From Velocimicrobium porci (GTDB taxonomy: Bacteria > Bacillota > Clostridia > Lachnospirales > Lachnospiraceae), in assembly GCF_009696045.1 (NCBI RefSeq), contig NZ_VUMT01000023.1, forward strand, positions 1 to 38,496: a stretch of 38,496 nt of DNA, read 5' to 3'. How positions within the stretch are numbered: position 1 is the first letter of the stretch; every line of letters starts with the position of its first letter. Shown in pieces: positions 18,765-28,251 of this stretch. The notes below the pieces were generated by a model that saw only the letters and a list, made by a program, of their open reading frames with translations, made no database searches and was not told the origin of the DNA. A program made the position numbers and the translations under genes.

Positions 18765-18875
18765 GTTTTAAAAAATTTAGTTCGATACCAAAACTATTCA
18801 TGATTTCGAAAAAATATATAAAAGTCATAAAATAGAAAAATATATCACACAAATAGCAAAAAATAATATAAACTA

Positions 18876-18905
18876 TTGCAAAATACGTACATATGATGGT
18901 ATAAT
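18876..18905 (+). promoter_or_regulatory. Candidate promoter of the chemotaxis receptor gene
   Basis: TTGCAA (18876-18881), an 18-bp spacer and a perfect TATAAT (18900-18905) lie 68 bp upstream of the start. No flagellar sigma-28 type -10 (GCCGATAA) is present, so sigma-A control is more likely. The rest of the gap 18765-18973 is AT-rich with no gene. Confidence 0.55.
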
Positions 18906-18973
18906 ATCTTTAACAACGTAAGATTTAAAAATAAAAACCATCAAATGAAAATAATATTATTAGGGGGATAGGT

Positions 18974-20983
18974 ATGAAAAGGAAAAAAAAATCTATGGGA
19001 TTTCGAAAAGTTCTTTTTTTAACAGTGAGCATTACATTGACATTGATTTTAGTTATAACAACATATAGCGGATATACATCATCCAAAGAAGCAATTTTTA
19101 AGTCAGAGAAAAAAGAGGCAATAGAGTCTGTCAGTAAATATGCGAATCTGTTTGATGGATGGCTTTCGTCAAAAGAAATGCTCGCAACTACAATGTCAAA
19201 GGCGATAGAACAGGGTGAGATAAAAAATAAAAATCGCAGCTATGTAGCACCATTAATTAAAAGCATCATAGACACAACCGATGGACTTTTAGATTCTTAT
19301 GTTGGGTTTGAAAATAAAGAAATGTATGTTTCTGTGAACCCGGTACCAGATGATTATGATTGTACAAAACGTGACTGGTATCAGAAAGCTAAGGAAAAGG
19401 GTGAAGCGGTTTATACTTCACCTTATATGGATGCGAGTACGGGTCAGATGATTATTACAATCGCAGCACCTTGTTATGAAAAGAATAAATTAATTGGTGT
19501 TTACGGTTGTGATATTGCAGTTGATTATTTGGTAGGTCTGGCGTCAGAGATTAAAATAACAGAAAATGGATATCCTGTTTTTATTGATGAAGATAATAAT
19601 ATACTTGTCCATAAAGAGAAAAAATATCTTCCTTCTATTTCAAGTGGAGAAGAGGAAAAAACAAATTTAAATAGTCTTGATTGTGATTACAAATCGATTA
19701 TTAACAAATTAGAAAATGGAGAAACACAATTTGCGACCGGAAAAGATGTTGATGGTGAAGAAAAGTATTTTAGTTTTTCAAAACTGGATACAACAAAGTG
19801 GGTAGTTGGATATGTAATACCACAAGAAGATTTTAATGCTTCCATTAATAAGATTGTAAGAAAATTTGGAATTATTCTGATTATTTCTGTGATTATTGGA
19901 AATATCTTTGTTTCGATTATACTTACTAAAATATTAAAACCACTGAAGAAGATGAAACAAATGGCAGACGAAATGTCAAAAGGAAACTTAAATGTTACAT
20001 TTCAGTATAATGGAAATGATGAAATAGGAGCACTTTATCATAGTATGGAGTCTACGAACCAAACAATAAAAGGATACATAAAAGACATCAGTTATGCATT
20101 AGGTGAAATGGCGGAAGGCAATTTCAATGTATGGATTGATAAGGAATATGTTGGTGACTTCAGACCAATTAAAGAGTCGTTAAACAAAATTATAATGAGT
20201 CTGAATAAGGTGTTTTATGAAATCGGCGAAGCTACTTCTCAAGTATCAGAGGGAGCTGACAATGTAGCACAAGAGGCTACCAGTCTTGCATCTGGAGTAT
20301 CTGAACAGACAATGACGATAAAACAGTTAGAAGAATCAGTTAATCTTGTTGTAAATAAAGTGGAAAATAATAAAAACAATGCGATATATGCTAGAGAATT
20401 AGCAAGCAAATCGAAAACAGAAATTGAAATAAGCAATGAAAAAATGGAGTCACTTTTACAGGCTATGAAAGAGATTTCTGAAATGTCGGAGGAAATCCAT
20501 AAAATAGTAAAAACGATTGATGACATTGCATTCCAAACGAATATACTATCACTAAATGCAGCAGTAGAAGCAGCACGTTCCGGTGAGGCAGGAAAGGGAT
20601 TTGCAGTTGTTGCGGATGAAGTTAGAAATCTGGCAGGAAAATCTTCTTTAGCTGCCAGTCAGACCGCAGATTTAATTGAGAGAACAGTAGAGGCTGTAAA
20701 AAAAGGCGGAGAGCTTGCGTATGAAACCGCTCAGTCCCTTTCTTCGGTTGTCGATAAGACTGTTGAGGTAGATAAATATATGGAAGGAATTGCGGAATCC
20801 TCCAATGATGAAGCTAAATTTATGGGCGATATTTCAAGTGGCATTGATACAATCACCAGTGTTGTAGAAAGAAACAATTGTGGAGCACAAAACAGTGCCG
20901 CTTCTAGTGAAGAACTTAGTGGTCAGTCAACTGTAATGAAAGAAATGATTGGAAGATTTCAGCTTAGACAGGAAGAGTTATAA
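18974..20983 (+). CDS. Methyl-accepting chemotaxis protein with Cache sensor
   Basis: Transmembrane chemoreceptor that signals to CheA/CheW. A first membrane helix (about 12-33) is followed by an extracellular dCache-like sensor (about 40-295, with the [15 protein letters not shown] and [12 protein letters not shown] regions typical of Cache_1 domains). A second membrane helix (about 300-322), a HAMP domain starting at [20 protein letters not shown] and a second HAMP-like segment ([18 protein letters not shown]) come next. The coiled-coil signalling domain has the conserved hairpin tip [19 protein letters not shown]. No C-terminal CheR-tethering pentapeptide is apparent. The ligand is unknown; Cache receptors often bind amino acids or small carboxylates. 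It stands alone between terminators and implies a motile host. Confidence 0.93.
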   Translation: MKRKKKSMGFRKVLFLTVSITLTLILVITTYSGYTSSKEAIFKSEKKEAIESVSKYANLFDGWLSSKEMLATTMSKAIEQGEIKNKNRSYVAPLIKSIIDTTDGLLDSYVGFENKEMYVSVNPVPDDYDCTKRDWYQKAKEKGEAVYTSPYMDASTGQMIITIAAPCYEKNKLIGVYGCDIAVDYLVGLASEIKITENGYPVFIDEDNNILVHKEKKYLPSISSGEEEKTNLNSLDCDYKSIINKLENGETQFATGKDVDGEEKYFSFSKLDTTKWVVGYVIPQEDFNASINKIVRKFGIILIISVIIGNIFVSIILTKILKPLKKMKQMADEMSKGNLNVTFQYNGNDEIGALYHSMESTNQTIKGYIKDISYALGEMAEGNFNVWIDKEYVGDFRPIKESLNKIIMSLNKVFYEIGEATSQVSEGADNVAQEATSLASGVSEQTMTIKQLEESVNLVVNKVENNKNNAIYARELASKSKTEIEISNEKMESLLQAMKEISEMSEEIHKIVKTIDDIAFQTNILSLNAAVEAARSGEAGKGFAVVADEVRNLAGKSSLAASQTADLIERTVEAVKKGGELAYETAQSLSSVVDKTVEVDKYMEGIAESSNDEAKFMGDISSGIDTITSVVERNNCGAQNSAASSEELSGQSTVMKEMIGRFQLRQEEL

Positions 20984-21107
20984 AATTGTAAAGATTATGT
21001 AAAAAATGATATAAAAGTAAATCTGTCCCTTTTTTTATAACAGCTCTTATGATATTCTTAAAACGGATATACTAAAAAGAGAAAAATGGAAAGAAAGAGG
21101 TAAAAAT

Positions 21108-22037
21108 ATGTTAGTATACGTATGGCTGATTGTAGGTTTTATACTACTGATTAAAGGGGCAGATTATTTTGTGGATGGGAGTTCCGGAATTGCGAAAATA
21201 CTAAAAGTTCCAAGTGTGATTATTGGTCTTACAATTGTAGCAATGGGAACAAGTGCACCTGAGTGTGCTGTTAGTATAGCGGCCGCAGTAAAAGGCGATA
21301 ATGCAATTGCAATTAGTAACGTAGTAGGATCTAATATTTTTAATTTAGTTGTTGTATGTGGTCTATGTGCAATGATTGCTCCGATGAAAATTGATATTTC
21401 AATTCTAAAGAAAGAATTTCCAATGAGTATTTTAGCAGGAATTTTACTTTGGTTTCTTTGTTTGGATGGCAAATTGGGAAGGCTTGATGGTTTTCTATTC
21501 CTTATTATTTTTGTAGTTTTTTTAATATCAATGGTTGTTTCAGCGATGAAAGTAAGAAATGGCGAAGAAGAGAATTTAGAACAGAAAAAAATACCTGTTC
21601 CGTTATGTCTTATTTATATTTCAGGCGGTCTGCTTGCAATTATATGGGGTGGCGATTTGGTTGTAGATAGTGCTTCTGAAATTGCGAAACGCTTTGGGTT
21701 AAGCCAGACATTAATTGGTCTTACAATTGTAGCAATTGGAACTTCACTGCCAGAGCTTGTCACCTCGATTGTAGCAGCGAGAAAAGGAGAAACAGGAATG
21801 GCTCTTGGAAATGTAGTGGGTTCAAATCTTTTTAACATTTTACTTGTATTAGGATTGTCTGTTTTTATTTCTCCAATTGGCGTTGGAACGGAAACATTGT
21901 ATGATTTGGTGTTGTTAGCCGGAATGAGTTTAGTTGCATTTGCGTTTACCTGGACTCAGAAAAAACTGTCCCGTGTAGAAGGACTTGTAATGGTTAGTAT
22001 GTATGTGGCATACATGTACTACATTTGTGTCCGTTAA
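21108..22037 (+). CDS. Calcium/sodium antiporter, CaCA family (YrbG-like)
   Basis: Predicted inner-membrane cation exchanger of about ten transmembrane helices, swapping Ca2+ (or K+) against Na+ or H+. The two inverted alpha-repeats are obvious: AMGTSAPECAVSI...NVVGSNIFNL and AIGTSLPELVTSI...NVVGSNLFNIL, with the ion-binding acidic residues in APE and LPE. The 309-aa length matches bacterial YrbG/CaxA-type proteins. AAAGAGG lies before the ATG. The two halves still share a 23-base identical stretch (21222-21244 and 21714-21736). It has no obvious operon partner. Confidence 0.9.
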   Translation: MLVYVWLIVGFILLIKGADYFVDGSSGIAKILKVPSVIIGLTIVAMGTSAPECAVSIAAAVKGDNAIAISNVVGSNIFNLVVVCGLCAMIAPMKIDISILKKEFPMSILAGILLWFLCLDGKLGRLDGFLFLIIFVVFLISMVVSAMKVRNGEEENLEQKKIPVPLCLIYISGGLLAIIWGGDLVVDSASEIAKRFGLSQTLIGLTIVAIGTSLPELVTSIVAARKGETGMALGNVVGSNLFNILLVLGLSVFISPIGVGTETLYDLVLLAGMSLVAFAFTWTQKKLSRVEGLVMVSMYVAYMYYICVR

Positions 22038-22201
22038 TTGAATAACAAAATGGGAATAAATAGTAAAGTTGTGAAAAAATTCATAGGTTTATCGGACAAA
22101 AATTCAAAAAAGTAAAAAGATTAGGAATTAAATTTTGTCAATAAAATCAAGGGTTTCAGCGGTTTTGTGTCTTTGCTGGAACAACAAATGTAAATTTGGG
22201 G

Positions 22202-22228
22202 TTTGACAAACGGAGAAAAATGTTATAA
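22202..22228 (+). promoter_or_regulatory. Candidate promoter of the opp operon
   Basis: A perfect TTGACA (22203-22208) and a perfect TATAAT (22224-22229) are 15 bp apart, slightly short of the ideal 17. Both hexamers being consensus makes this the best promoter in the 366-bp gap. Transcription would begin near 22236, leaving a leader of about 200 nt. Confidence 0.65.
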
Positions 22229-22239
22229 TATCTATCCTA

Positions 22240-22400
22240 ACACGGAGCAAACAAAGGCGTTATCCGGATATAAGCTTGTTTGCTCCTTATAAAATACCTA
22301 TTCGCGTTGATGTGTTACAGTGTTAATGATTAATAACATTAATGGGAAGTAGTGGAAGTGATAGAAATAACGGAAACTATTATGGTGAAGCTGTAACATA
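22240..22400 (+). promoter_or_regulatory. Structured 5' leader of the opp operon
   Basis: Three paired elements are visible in the untranslated leader. GGAGCAAACAA (22244-22254) pairs perfectly with TTGTTTGCTCC (22276-22286), and its loop itself contains the palindrome TTATCCGGATA. TGTTACAG (22313-22320) can pair with CTGTAACA (22391-22398), enclosing a smaller TTAATG/CATTAA hairpin (22323-22342). No known riboswitch consensus was recognised. The first hairpin is followed by TTATAAAA, not a T-run, so it is a poor terminator; a regulatory or mRNA-stabilising role is possible. Confidence 0.45.
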
Positions 22401-22436
22401 ACAATGGAAAATAATAGTAAAAGGAGAATGAAAAAA

Positions 22437-23354
22437 ATGGCAAGGTACATAGTCAAAAGAGTTTCTTATGCTTTACTAACGTTATTCCTTGTCTCAACCA
22501 TAACATTTTGGTTGATGTACTTGGTTCCTGGTGGTCCGTTTTTATCAGAAAAGGCAAAATCTGAGGCAACGATGGCTGCGTTAGAAGAAAAATATGGATT
22601 GGATCAACCTAAAATTGTCCAATATAAAAATTATTTAGTGAATTTATTGCATGGTGATCTGGGTGTATCTACAAAGCAGAGAGGACGTTCTGTTAATGAT
22701 ATTATTGCAGATGGTTTTCCTGTTTCTGCAAAGATAGGAGGTACTGCTATTTTAGTCGCTATTTTAATTGGTATTCCATTAGGATCAATTGCAGCACTCA
22801 ATCGTGGAAAATGGATTGATCATCTTATTATTGTACTATCAACAACAGGTATTGCGATACCAAGTTTTATTGTAGCAACACTTCTAATGTATGTATTCAG
22901 TGTTCAGAACAATCTTTTGCCAACCTATTGGAGAGGTGACTTTAAGTCGATGATTTTACCTGTTATATCGCTTGCATTTTATCCATCCGCTTACATTGCA
23001 AGATTAATACGGTCTAGTATTTTAGATGTATTAGGGCAAGATTATATGACAACTGCAAGAGCAAAAGGATTATCCCAATTTGTAAGATTATTTAAACATG
23101 CACTTCGTAATGCGATTCTTCCGGTAGTTACTTATTTAGGACCGGCAATTGCAGGTATTCTTGCAGGAAGCTTTGTTGTTGAAAAGATTTTGACAATCCC
23201 TGGTTTGGGAGGAGCATTTATATCTTCGATTACAAGTAGAGATTATCCTTTAATTATGGGAACAGCGGTATTTTTTGCAACGTTACTAATTGTCTTAAAT
23301 GTAATTGTAGACATAGCATATAAGATTATTGACCCTAGAATTAAGTTAAATTAG
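22437..23354 (+). CDS. oppB: Oligopeptide ABC transporter permease OppB/DppB
   Basis: First membrane subunit of a peptide importer. The sequence opens with MARYIVKRVSYALLTLF, typical of OppB, and has about six helices, the binding-protein-dependent permease signature in ARAKGLSQFVRLFKHALRNA (contact loop with the ATPases) and the C-terminal DPRIKLN ending. Three in-frame ATGs exist (22404, 22428, 22437). AAGGAG at 22421-22426 is ten bases from 22437 and too close to 22428, so 22437 is chosen (305 aa). It is the first gene of the operon oppBCDFA. Confidence 0.93.
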   Translation: MARYIVKRVSYALLTLFLVSTITFWLMYLVPGGPFLSEKAKSEATMAALEEKYGLDQPKIVQYKNYLVNLLHGDLGVSTKQRGRSVNDIIADGFPVSAKIGGTAILVAILIGIPLGSIAALNRGKWIDHLIIVLSTTGIAIPSFIVATLLMYVFSVQNNLLPTYWRGDFKSMILPVISLAFYPSAYIARLIRSSILDVLGQDYMTTARAKGLSQFVRLFKHALRNAILPVVTYLGPAIAGILAGSFVVEKILTIPGLGGAFISSITSRDYPLIMGTAVFFATLLIVLNVIVDIAYKIIDPRIKLN

Positions 23355-23373
23355 TTGGAAGGAGTTTAGAAAA

Positions 23374-24423
23374 ATGAATGAAATGAAAAATCCATTGAGT
23401 ATGCAGCTTGATGTATCCGATTTCCTTCCTGCTGACGAAAATGAGAAAAAAAGTTTAATTGTAATGCGGGAAAGCGTAAGCTTTTGGAAAGATGGATTTC
23501 GTCGATTGGTAAAAAATCCGGTGGCAATGGTATCATTTGTTGTCATTGTTTTTGTATTAATATTTGCATTTATTATGCCTGGTTTTTATCCATACAGCTA
23601 TGAACAGCAAATCCGTGGGGCAGAAAATTTGGGATTTATGGAATATTCAAAAGAAGAGCAGGCAAAGATTGATGCAGGAGAAAAGGTATTTCCACATATA
23701 TTTGGAACTGATAATCTTGGACGTGATACAATGATTCGTACTATGATGGGAAGCAGAATTTCTCTTTTAGTCGGAATTGTTGCCAGTGCAATTATTCTTT
23801 TAATTGGCTCAACTTACGGAGCGGTTGCAGGATATTTTGGCGGTCATGTTGATATGATTATGATGCGTATTGTCGATATTATCTATACCGTACCGGAGAT
23901 GTTAATTATTATTTTGCTTCAGGTTACATTAAAATATCCATTGAAGAGCTTAGCACAAAATGTTCCGGCATTTGGTTGGATTAATAAAATTGGTGTTGGT
24001 CTGGTCTGTATCTTTATTGTATTCTCTTTACTTTATTGGGTAGGTATGGCAAGAATCGTAAGAAGTCAGGTTTTAACATTAAAAGAGCAGGAATATGTAA
24101 CAGCAGCAAAAGCGATGGGAGCAAGTAACGGACGTATTATTAAAAGACATTTATTGACAAATTGTCTGGGGACTTTAATTGTTACTACAACATTGCAAAT
24201 TCCGGCTTCTATCTTTACAGAAAGCTATTTAAGTTTTATTGGTCTTGGTGTTGCAGCGCCAATGCCAAGTCTTGGATCTATGGCATCTGATGCAATCAGT
24301 GGAATTCGCTCTTATCCGGAGCGTCTTATTGTACCTGCGGTTATGATTTCTGTCATTATTTTAGCATTTAACTTGTTTGGTGATGGACTAAGAGATGCCT
24401 TTGACCCTAAATTAAAGAAATAG
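23374..24423 (+). CDS. oppC: Oligopeptide ABC transporter permease OppC/DppC
   Basis: Second membrane subunit of the peptide importer. The N-terminal OppC_N segment (SFWKDGFRRLVKNPVAMVSF) leads into the first helix. HIFGTDNLGRDTMIRTMMGSRISL, the family hallmark, follows, and the permease loop AAKAMGASNGRIIKRHLLTN contacts the ATPases. The protein ends in GDGLRDAFDPKLKK. At 349 aa it is slightly long because of an acidic cytoplasmic N-terminus. GGAAGGAG precedes the ATG. oppB and oppD lie 19 bp and 15 bp away. Confidence 0.94.
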   Translation: MNEMKNPLSMQLDVSDFLPADENEKKSLIVMRESVSFWKDGFRRLVKNPVAMVSFVVIVFVLIFAFIMPGFYPYSYEQQIRGAENLGFMEYSKEEQAKIDAGEKVFPHIFGTDNLGRDTMIRTMMGSRISLLVGIVASAIILLIGSTYGAVAGYFGGHVDMIMMRIVDIIYTVPEMLIIILLQVTLKYPLKSLAQNVPAFGWINKIGVGLVCIFIVFSLLYWVGMARIVRSQVLTLKEQEYVTAAKAMGASNGRIIKRHLLTNCLGTLIVTTTLQIPASIFTESYLSFIGLGVAAPMPSLGSMASDAISGIRSYPERLIVPAVMISVIILAFNLFGDGLRDAFDPKLKK

Positions 24424-24438
24424 ATAAGGAGAGAAACG

Positions 24439-25437
24439 ATGTCAGAAAATAATGTATTATTAGATGTGAAAAATCTTAGACTCTCCTTTTTCACTCCTGG
24501 CGGTGAGGTACAGTCTTTAAGAGATGTATCGTTCCAGTTAAGAGAGGGAGAGGTGCTTGGAATTGTAGGAGAATCTGGAAGTGGAAAATCCGTTTCCGCA
24601 TTTTCTATTATGAAATTAACACCTTATCCAGGTAAGGTAATTGGTGGTTCAATTGAATTTAATGGTCATACAATCACGGAATTATCCGAGAAAGAAATGA
24701 GAAAAATTCGCGGAAATGAAGTGAGCATTATTTTTCAGGACCCAATGACTTCCCTAAACCCGGTTTATACAATTGGTAATCAAATCTGTGAGGTGATTTT
24801 ATTACATACAGATGCCAATAAAGCACAGGCGAAAAAGAGGGCAATTGAGCTTCTTACTCTCGTTGGTATTAATGAGCCGGAAAAACGGTTAAAACAGTAT
24901 CCTCATGAATTATCCGGAGGTATGCGGCAACGTGTTATGATTGCAATTGCGTTAGCCTGTGAGCCAAAGCTTTTGATTGCAGATGAACCAACAACAGCTT
25001 TGGACGTTACAATTCAGGCGCAGATTCTTGAACTTATGATGGAATTAAAAGAAAAAATCGGTATGTCAATTATTATGATTACTCATGACCTAGGAGTTGT
25101 TTCCACGATGTGCGACAAAATTGCTGTTATGTATGGTGGTAAGATTGTTGAATATGGAACAGCAGATGATATTTTCTATCATTCAAAGCATGAGTATACA
25201 AAGGGATTGTTAAAAAGTATTCCTCGTCTGGATGCAGTGGAACATGAAAAATTAGTTCCAATTGAGGGAACACCGGTTGATGTTATGAATCCTCCAGCAG
25301 GATGTCCATTTGCACCAAGATGTAATAGCTGTATGAAAATCTGCCTGCGTCAGATGCCAGAATATACAGACATTAGTGACACTCATTATAGTGCATGCTG
25401 GTTAATTCAGAAAGAAGCATTTGAAGGAGGAAACTAA
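24439..25437 (+). CDS. oppD: Oligopeptide ABC transporter ATPase OppD/DppD
   Basis: Cytoplasmic ATPase powering peptide import. Walker A GESGSGKS (near residue 42), Q-loop [10 protein letters not shown], signature LSGGMRQRV, Walker [13 protein letters not shown] and the H-loop ITHDLG are all intact. The C-terminal oligopeptide-transporter extension has the cysteine pattern [10 protein letters not shown]...C...C, which in this family can hold an iron-sulfur cluster. The 332-aa length is normal. Its TAA overlaps the next ATG by one base (TAATG), indicating coupled translation with oppF. Confidence 0.95.
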   Translation: MSENNVLLDVKNLRLSFFTPGGEVQSLRDVSFQLREGEVLGIVGESGSGKSVSAFSIMKLTPYPGKVIGGSIEFNGHTITELSEKEMRKIRGNEVSIIFQDPMTSLNPVYTIGNQICEVILLHTDANKAQAKKRAIELLTLVGINEPEKRLKQYPHELSGGMRQRVMIAIALACEPKLLIADEPTTALDVTIQAQILELMMELKEKIGMSIIMITHDLGVVSTMCDKIAVMYGGKIVEYGTADDIFYHSKHEYTKGLLKSIPRLDAVEHEKLVPIEGTPVDVMNPPAGCPFAPRCNSCMKICLRQMPEYTDISDTHYSACWLIQKEAFEGGN

Positions 25438-26405
25438 TGGAAAAATTACTTGAAATCCAAAATTTAAAACAGTATTTCCCGGTTGCATCGGGACTTTTTA
25501 AGAAAAAATACGTAAAAGCAGTTGATGATGTTTCTTTTTATATTAATAAAGGAGAAACATTAGGATTGGTAGGAGAATCCGGTTGTGGAAAGACAACAAC
25601 TGGTCGTACAATCTTACGTCTATATGAGCCTACATCAGGAACGATCATATATGATGGAAAAGATATTACACATGTTAACATGCTTCCTTACCGTCAAAAA
25701 ATGCAAATTGTATTTCAGGATCCATATGCGTCATTGAATCCTAGAATGAAAGTTGGCGATATTATTGGTGAACCAATTGATATTCATAAGCTGGCATCGT
25801 CGAAAAAGGATAGAGATGATAAGATTATTGAAATGCTAGAGCGGGTTGGATTAAATAGTGAACATGCGAACCGTTATCCACATGAATTCTCTGGCGGACA
25901 AAGGCAGCGTATTGGTATTGCAAGAGCTTTGGCGATTGATCCGGAATTTATTGTCTGTGATGAACCGGTATCGGCACTTGATGTATCAATTCAGGCACAG
26001 GTTGTCAATATGTTTGAAGAATTACAGGAACAGATGGGTCTGACGTATTTATTTATTGCTCATGATTTATCAATTGTAAAGCACATTTCAGACCGTATTG
26101 GTGTAATGTATTTAGGAAAATTAGTGGAGTTAGCAGATAGTAACGAAATTACATTTCATAGTCTTCATCCATATACGAAATCATTGATTTCCGCGATTCC
26201 AATTCCGGATCCGAATACGGCAAAAGAGAAAAAACGTATTGTATTAGAGGGAGATGTTCCAAGTCCTCTAAATCCGCCTAGTGGATGTCATTTTAGAACA
26301 AGATGTCCGTATGCAACAGAGCAGTGTGCCTGTGAAGTACCGGAATTTAAAGAGGTAGAAAAAGGACATTATGTAGCTTGTCATAATTTGGATAAAATTA
26401 ATTAG
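25437..26405 (+). CDS. oppF: Oligopeptide ABC transporter ATPase OppF/DppF
   Basis: Second ATPase of the peptide importer, acting as a heterodimer with OppD. Walker [27 protein letters not shown], signature [15 protein letters not shown], Walker [15 protein letters not shown] and the IAHDLS switch are present, along with a C-terminal cysteine cluster (C...[10 protein letters not shown]...C). GGAGG inside the oppD end drives its start. A small 7-bp hairpin (26409-26434, TTTTATG/CATAAAA) in the gap to oppA could stabilise the upstream mRNA or partly uncouple oppA expression. Confidence 0.95.
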   Translation: MEKLLEIQNLKQYFPVASGLFKKKYVKAVDDVSFYINKGETLGLVGESGCGKTTTGRTILRLYEPTSGTIIYDGKDITHVNMLPYRQKMQIVFQDPYASLNPRMKVGDIIGEPIDIHKLASSKKDRDDKIIEMLERVGLNSEHANRYPHEFSGGQRQRIGIARALAIDPEFIVCDEPVSALDVSIQAQVVNMFEELQEQMGLTYLFIAHDLSIVKHISDRIGVMYLGKLVELADSNEITFHSLHPYTKSLISAIPIPDPNTAKEKKRIVLEGDVPSPLNPPSGCHFRTRCPYATEQCACEVPEFKEVEKGHYVACHNLDKIN

Positions 26406-26455
26406 ATGTTTTATGCGTTGCATTTAACATAAAATCAAGTTTAGGAGGAAAGAGA

Positions 26456-28087
26456 ATGAAAAAAAGAAATTTAGCATTATTATTAGCATTTATTTTAGCA
26501 TTATCTACCGTTCTTTCTGCATGTGGCGGTGGTAACAGTGACGATGGAAATAAGTCGGGAGACTCCAATAGTGAAGGTGGAAGTACACCAGAGCTTGCTG
26601 TAACAGTTGGTCCGGAACCGGATACACTTGATCCTACATTAAACTCTGCGGTCGATGGTGGTACAGTATGTAGTCATGCATTTGAAGGACTTATGAAACT
26701 TGACACAGATGGAGTTACTTATATTGAAGGTCAGGCGGAAAAAGTTGATATTAGCGATGATAAATTAACTTATACATTTACATTGCGTGATGGTCTAAAA
26801 TGGAGCGATGGAACCGATTTTACAGCAGAAGATTTTGTGTATTCATGGAATAGAGCAATTGATCCAAAAACAGCAGCTGACTATGAATATATGTTCCGGT
26901 GTATTGAAGGATATGAAGATGGAAAATTAAATGTTACAGCAAAAGATGATAAGACATTAGTTGTAAAATTAAATGCAGTAACTCCTTATTTCTTAGAATT
27001 ATGTGCATTTCCGGCATTTTACCCTGTACAAAAAGCAACTGTAGAAGATGCAGGTGAAAGTTGGGCGACAGATCCATCTACTTACGTAGGAAATGGTGCA
27101 TACAAAATGGTAGAATGGGTACATGATTCTTATATTTTATTTGAGAAAAATGAAAATTACTGGGATGTAGATTCCCTAGGTCCAGATACAATCCGTTTTG
27201 TATTAATGGAAGATCCAAGTGCAAAATTAGCAGCTTATCAGTCTGGCGAAATTGTATTTAGCGAAAATCTTCCTGTAGATGAAATGGAAGCAATGAAGGA
27301 AAGTGGAGATCTTCATTTACCAGCACAGCTTGGAACTTATTATGTTTCTTTTAATACAAAAAATGAATACTTAAAAAATCCTTTAGTTCGTAAAGCATTG
27401 ACACTTGCAATTGATCGTGATTATATCTGCAAAGAAATTGGAAAATCTGGTCAGGAACCAGCCGGAGCGTTTGTATCAAATGGTTTAACAGATGCAGATA
27501 CTTCAAAGCAATTCCGTGAAGTTGGCGGTAACTATTATGATCCGGACGATTATGAAGGAAACCTTAAATTAGCAAAAGAAGCTTTAAAAGAAGCCGGTTA
27601 TGAAAATGGAAAAGGTCTTCCTGTATTCGAATATATTTATAATGATGATGATACTCACAAATTAGTTGCCCAGGCACTTCAGGATATGTGGGGTAAAATC
27701 GGTGTTAAAGTTGAATTAGTATCCCAGGAATGGGCTACATTCTTACAGACTCGTAAGAGTGGAGATTATGATATTGCCCGTAATGGATGGTTAAGTGATT
27801 ATAATGATCCTATTTCTTTCCTTGATATGTGGATTACAGATGGTGGTAACAATGATGCAAAATGGTCTAACTCCGACTATGATGCATTAATTAAACAAAT
27901 CAAAAATTCTTCCGATCAAGAAGAACGTATGCAGTTAATGCATAAAGCAGAAGATATTATTTTTGATGAATGGATGCTTTGTCCAATCTGGTATTATGTA
28001 GATAAATACTTAATTAAAGATAATGTAAAAGGCTTCTATTGCTCTCCACTTGGATTTAAGTTTTTCCACTATGTTACAGTAGAATAG
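26456..28087 (+). CDS. oppA: Peptide-binding lipoprotein OppA (SBP family 5)
   Basis: Extracellular substrate-binding protein that delivers oligopeptides to OppBCDF. A lipoprotein signal peptide is clear: MKKRN, a hydrophobic core and lipobox LSAC with Cys near residue 23, followed by a Gly/Ser/Asn-rich tether. The mature part has family-5 features such as GPEPDTLDPTLNSAVDGG near its start, FTLRDGLKWSDGTDFTAEDFVYSW and VGNGAYKMVEWVHDSYILFEKN. The 543-aa length is typical. GGAGG precedes the ATG. The binding protein is last in the operon, and a long hairpin terminator follows. Confidence 0.95.
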   Translation: MKKRNLALLLAFILALSTVLSACGGGNSDDGNKSGDSNSEGGSTPELAVTVGPEPDTLDPTLNSAVDGGTVCSHAFEGLMKLDTDGVTYIEGQAEKVDISDDKLTYTFTLRDGLKWSDGTDFTAEDFVYSWNRAIDPKTAADYEYMFRCIEGYEDGKLNVTAKDDKTLVVKLNAVTPYFLELCAFPAFYPVQKATVEDAGESWATDPSTYVGNGAYKMVEWVHDSYILFEKNENYWDVDSLGPDTIRFVLMEDPSAKLAAYQSGEIVFSENLPVDEMEAMKESGDLHLPAQLGTYYVSFNTKNEYLKNPLVRKALTLAIDRDYICKEIGKSGQEPAGAFVSNGLTDADTSKQFREVGGNYYDPDDYEGNLKLAKEALKEAGYENGKGLPVFEYIYNDDDTHKLVAQALQDMWGKIGVKVELVSQEWATFLQTRKSGDYDIARNGWLSDYNDPISFLDMWITDGGNNDAKWSNSDYDALIKQIKNSSDQEERMQLMHKAEDIIFDEWMLCPIWYYVDKYLIKDNVKGFYCSPLGFKFFHYVTVE

Positions 28088-28118
28088 CGAGAAATAGACT
28101 ATAAAGCTTCTTTCATTT

Positions 28119-28187
28119 GATATGCTTTTCCTGTGACAGACAGTTTAAGATACCAGGCTGTTTGTTACAGGGAGAAGCATATTTTTT
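28119..28187 (+). terminator. Terminator of the opp operon
   Basis: ATATGCTT (from 28120) pairs with AAGCATAT (28174-28181), and the inner CCTGTGACAGACAG region pairs with CTGTTTGTTACAGG, forming one long imperfect hairpin followed by TTTTTT (28182-28187 region). It lies about 30 bp past oppA. Confidence 0.8.
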
Positions 28188-28189
28188 AA

Positions 28190-28218
28190 TTGGAGATTTC
28201 TTTTATTTATGATACAAT
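28190..28218 (+). promoter_or_regulatory. Candidate promoter of the PLD-family gene
   Basis: TTGGAG (28190-28195), a 17-bp spacer and TACAAT (28213-28218) lie immediately after the opp terminator and 34 bp before the next start codon. Confidence 0.55.
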
Positions 28219-28251
28219 AAAATATCATGGAAAGACAGGAAGTGAAAGATT

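Noticed and set aside
18765-18973. Sigma-28 flagellar promoter before the chemoreceptor gene
   Set aside because: No GCCGATAA-like -10 is present; a TTGCAA-18-TATAAT sigma-A promoter explains the region.
22244-22290. Hairpin in the opp leader as a Rho-independent terminator
   Set aside because: It is followed by TTATAAAA rather than a T-run, and the operon continues downstream.
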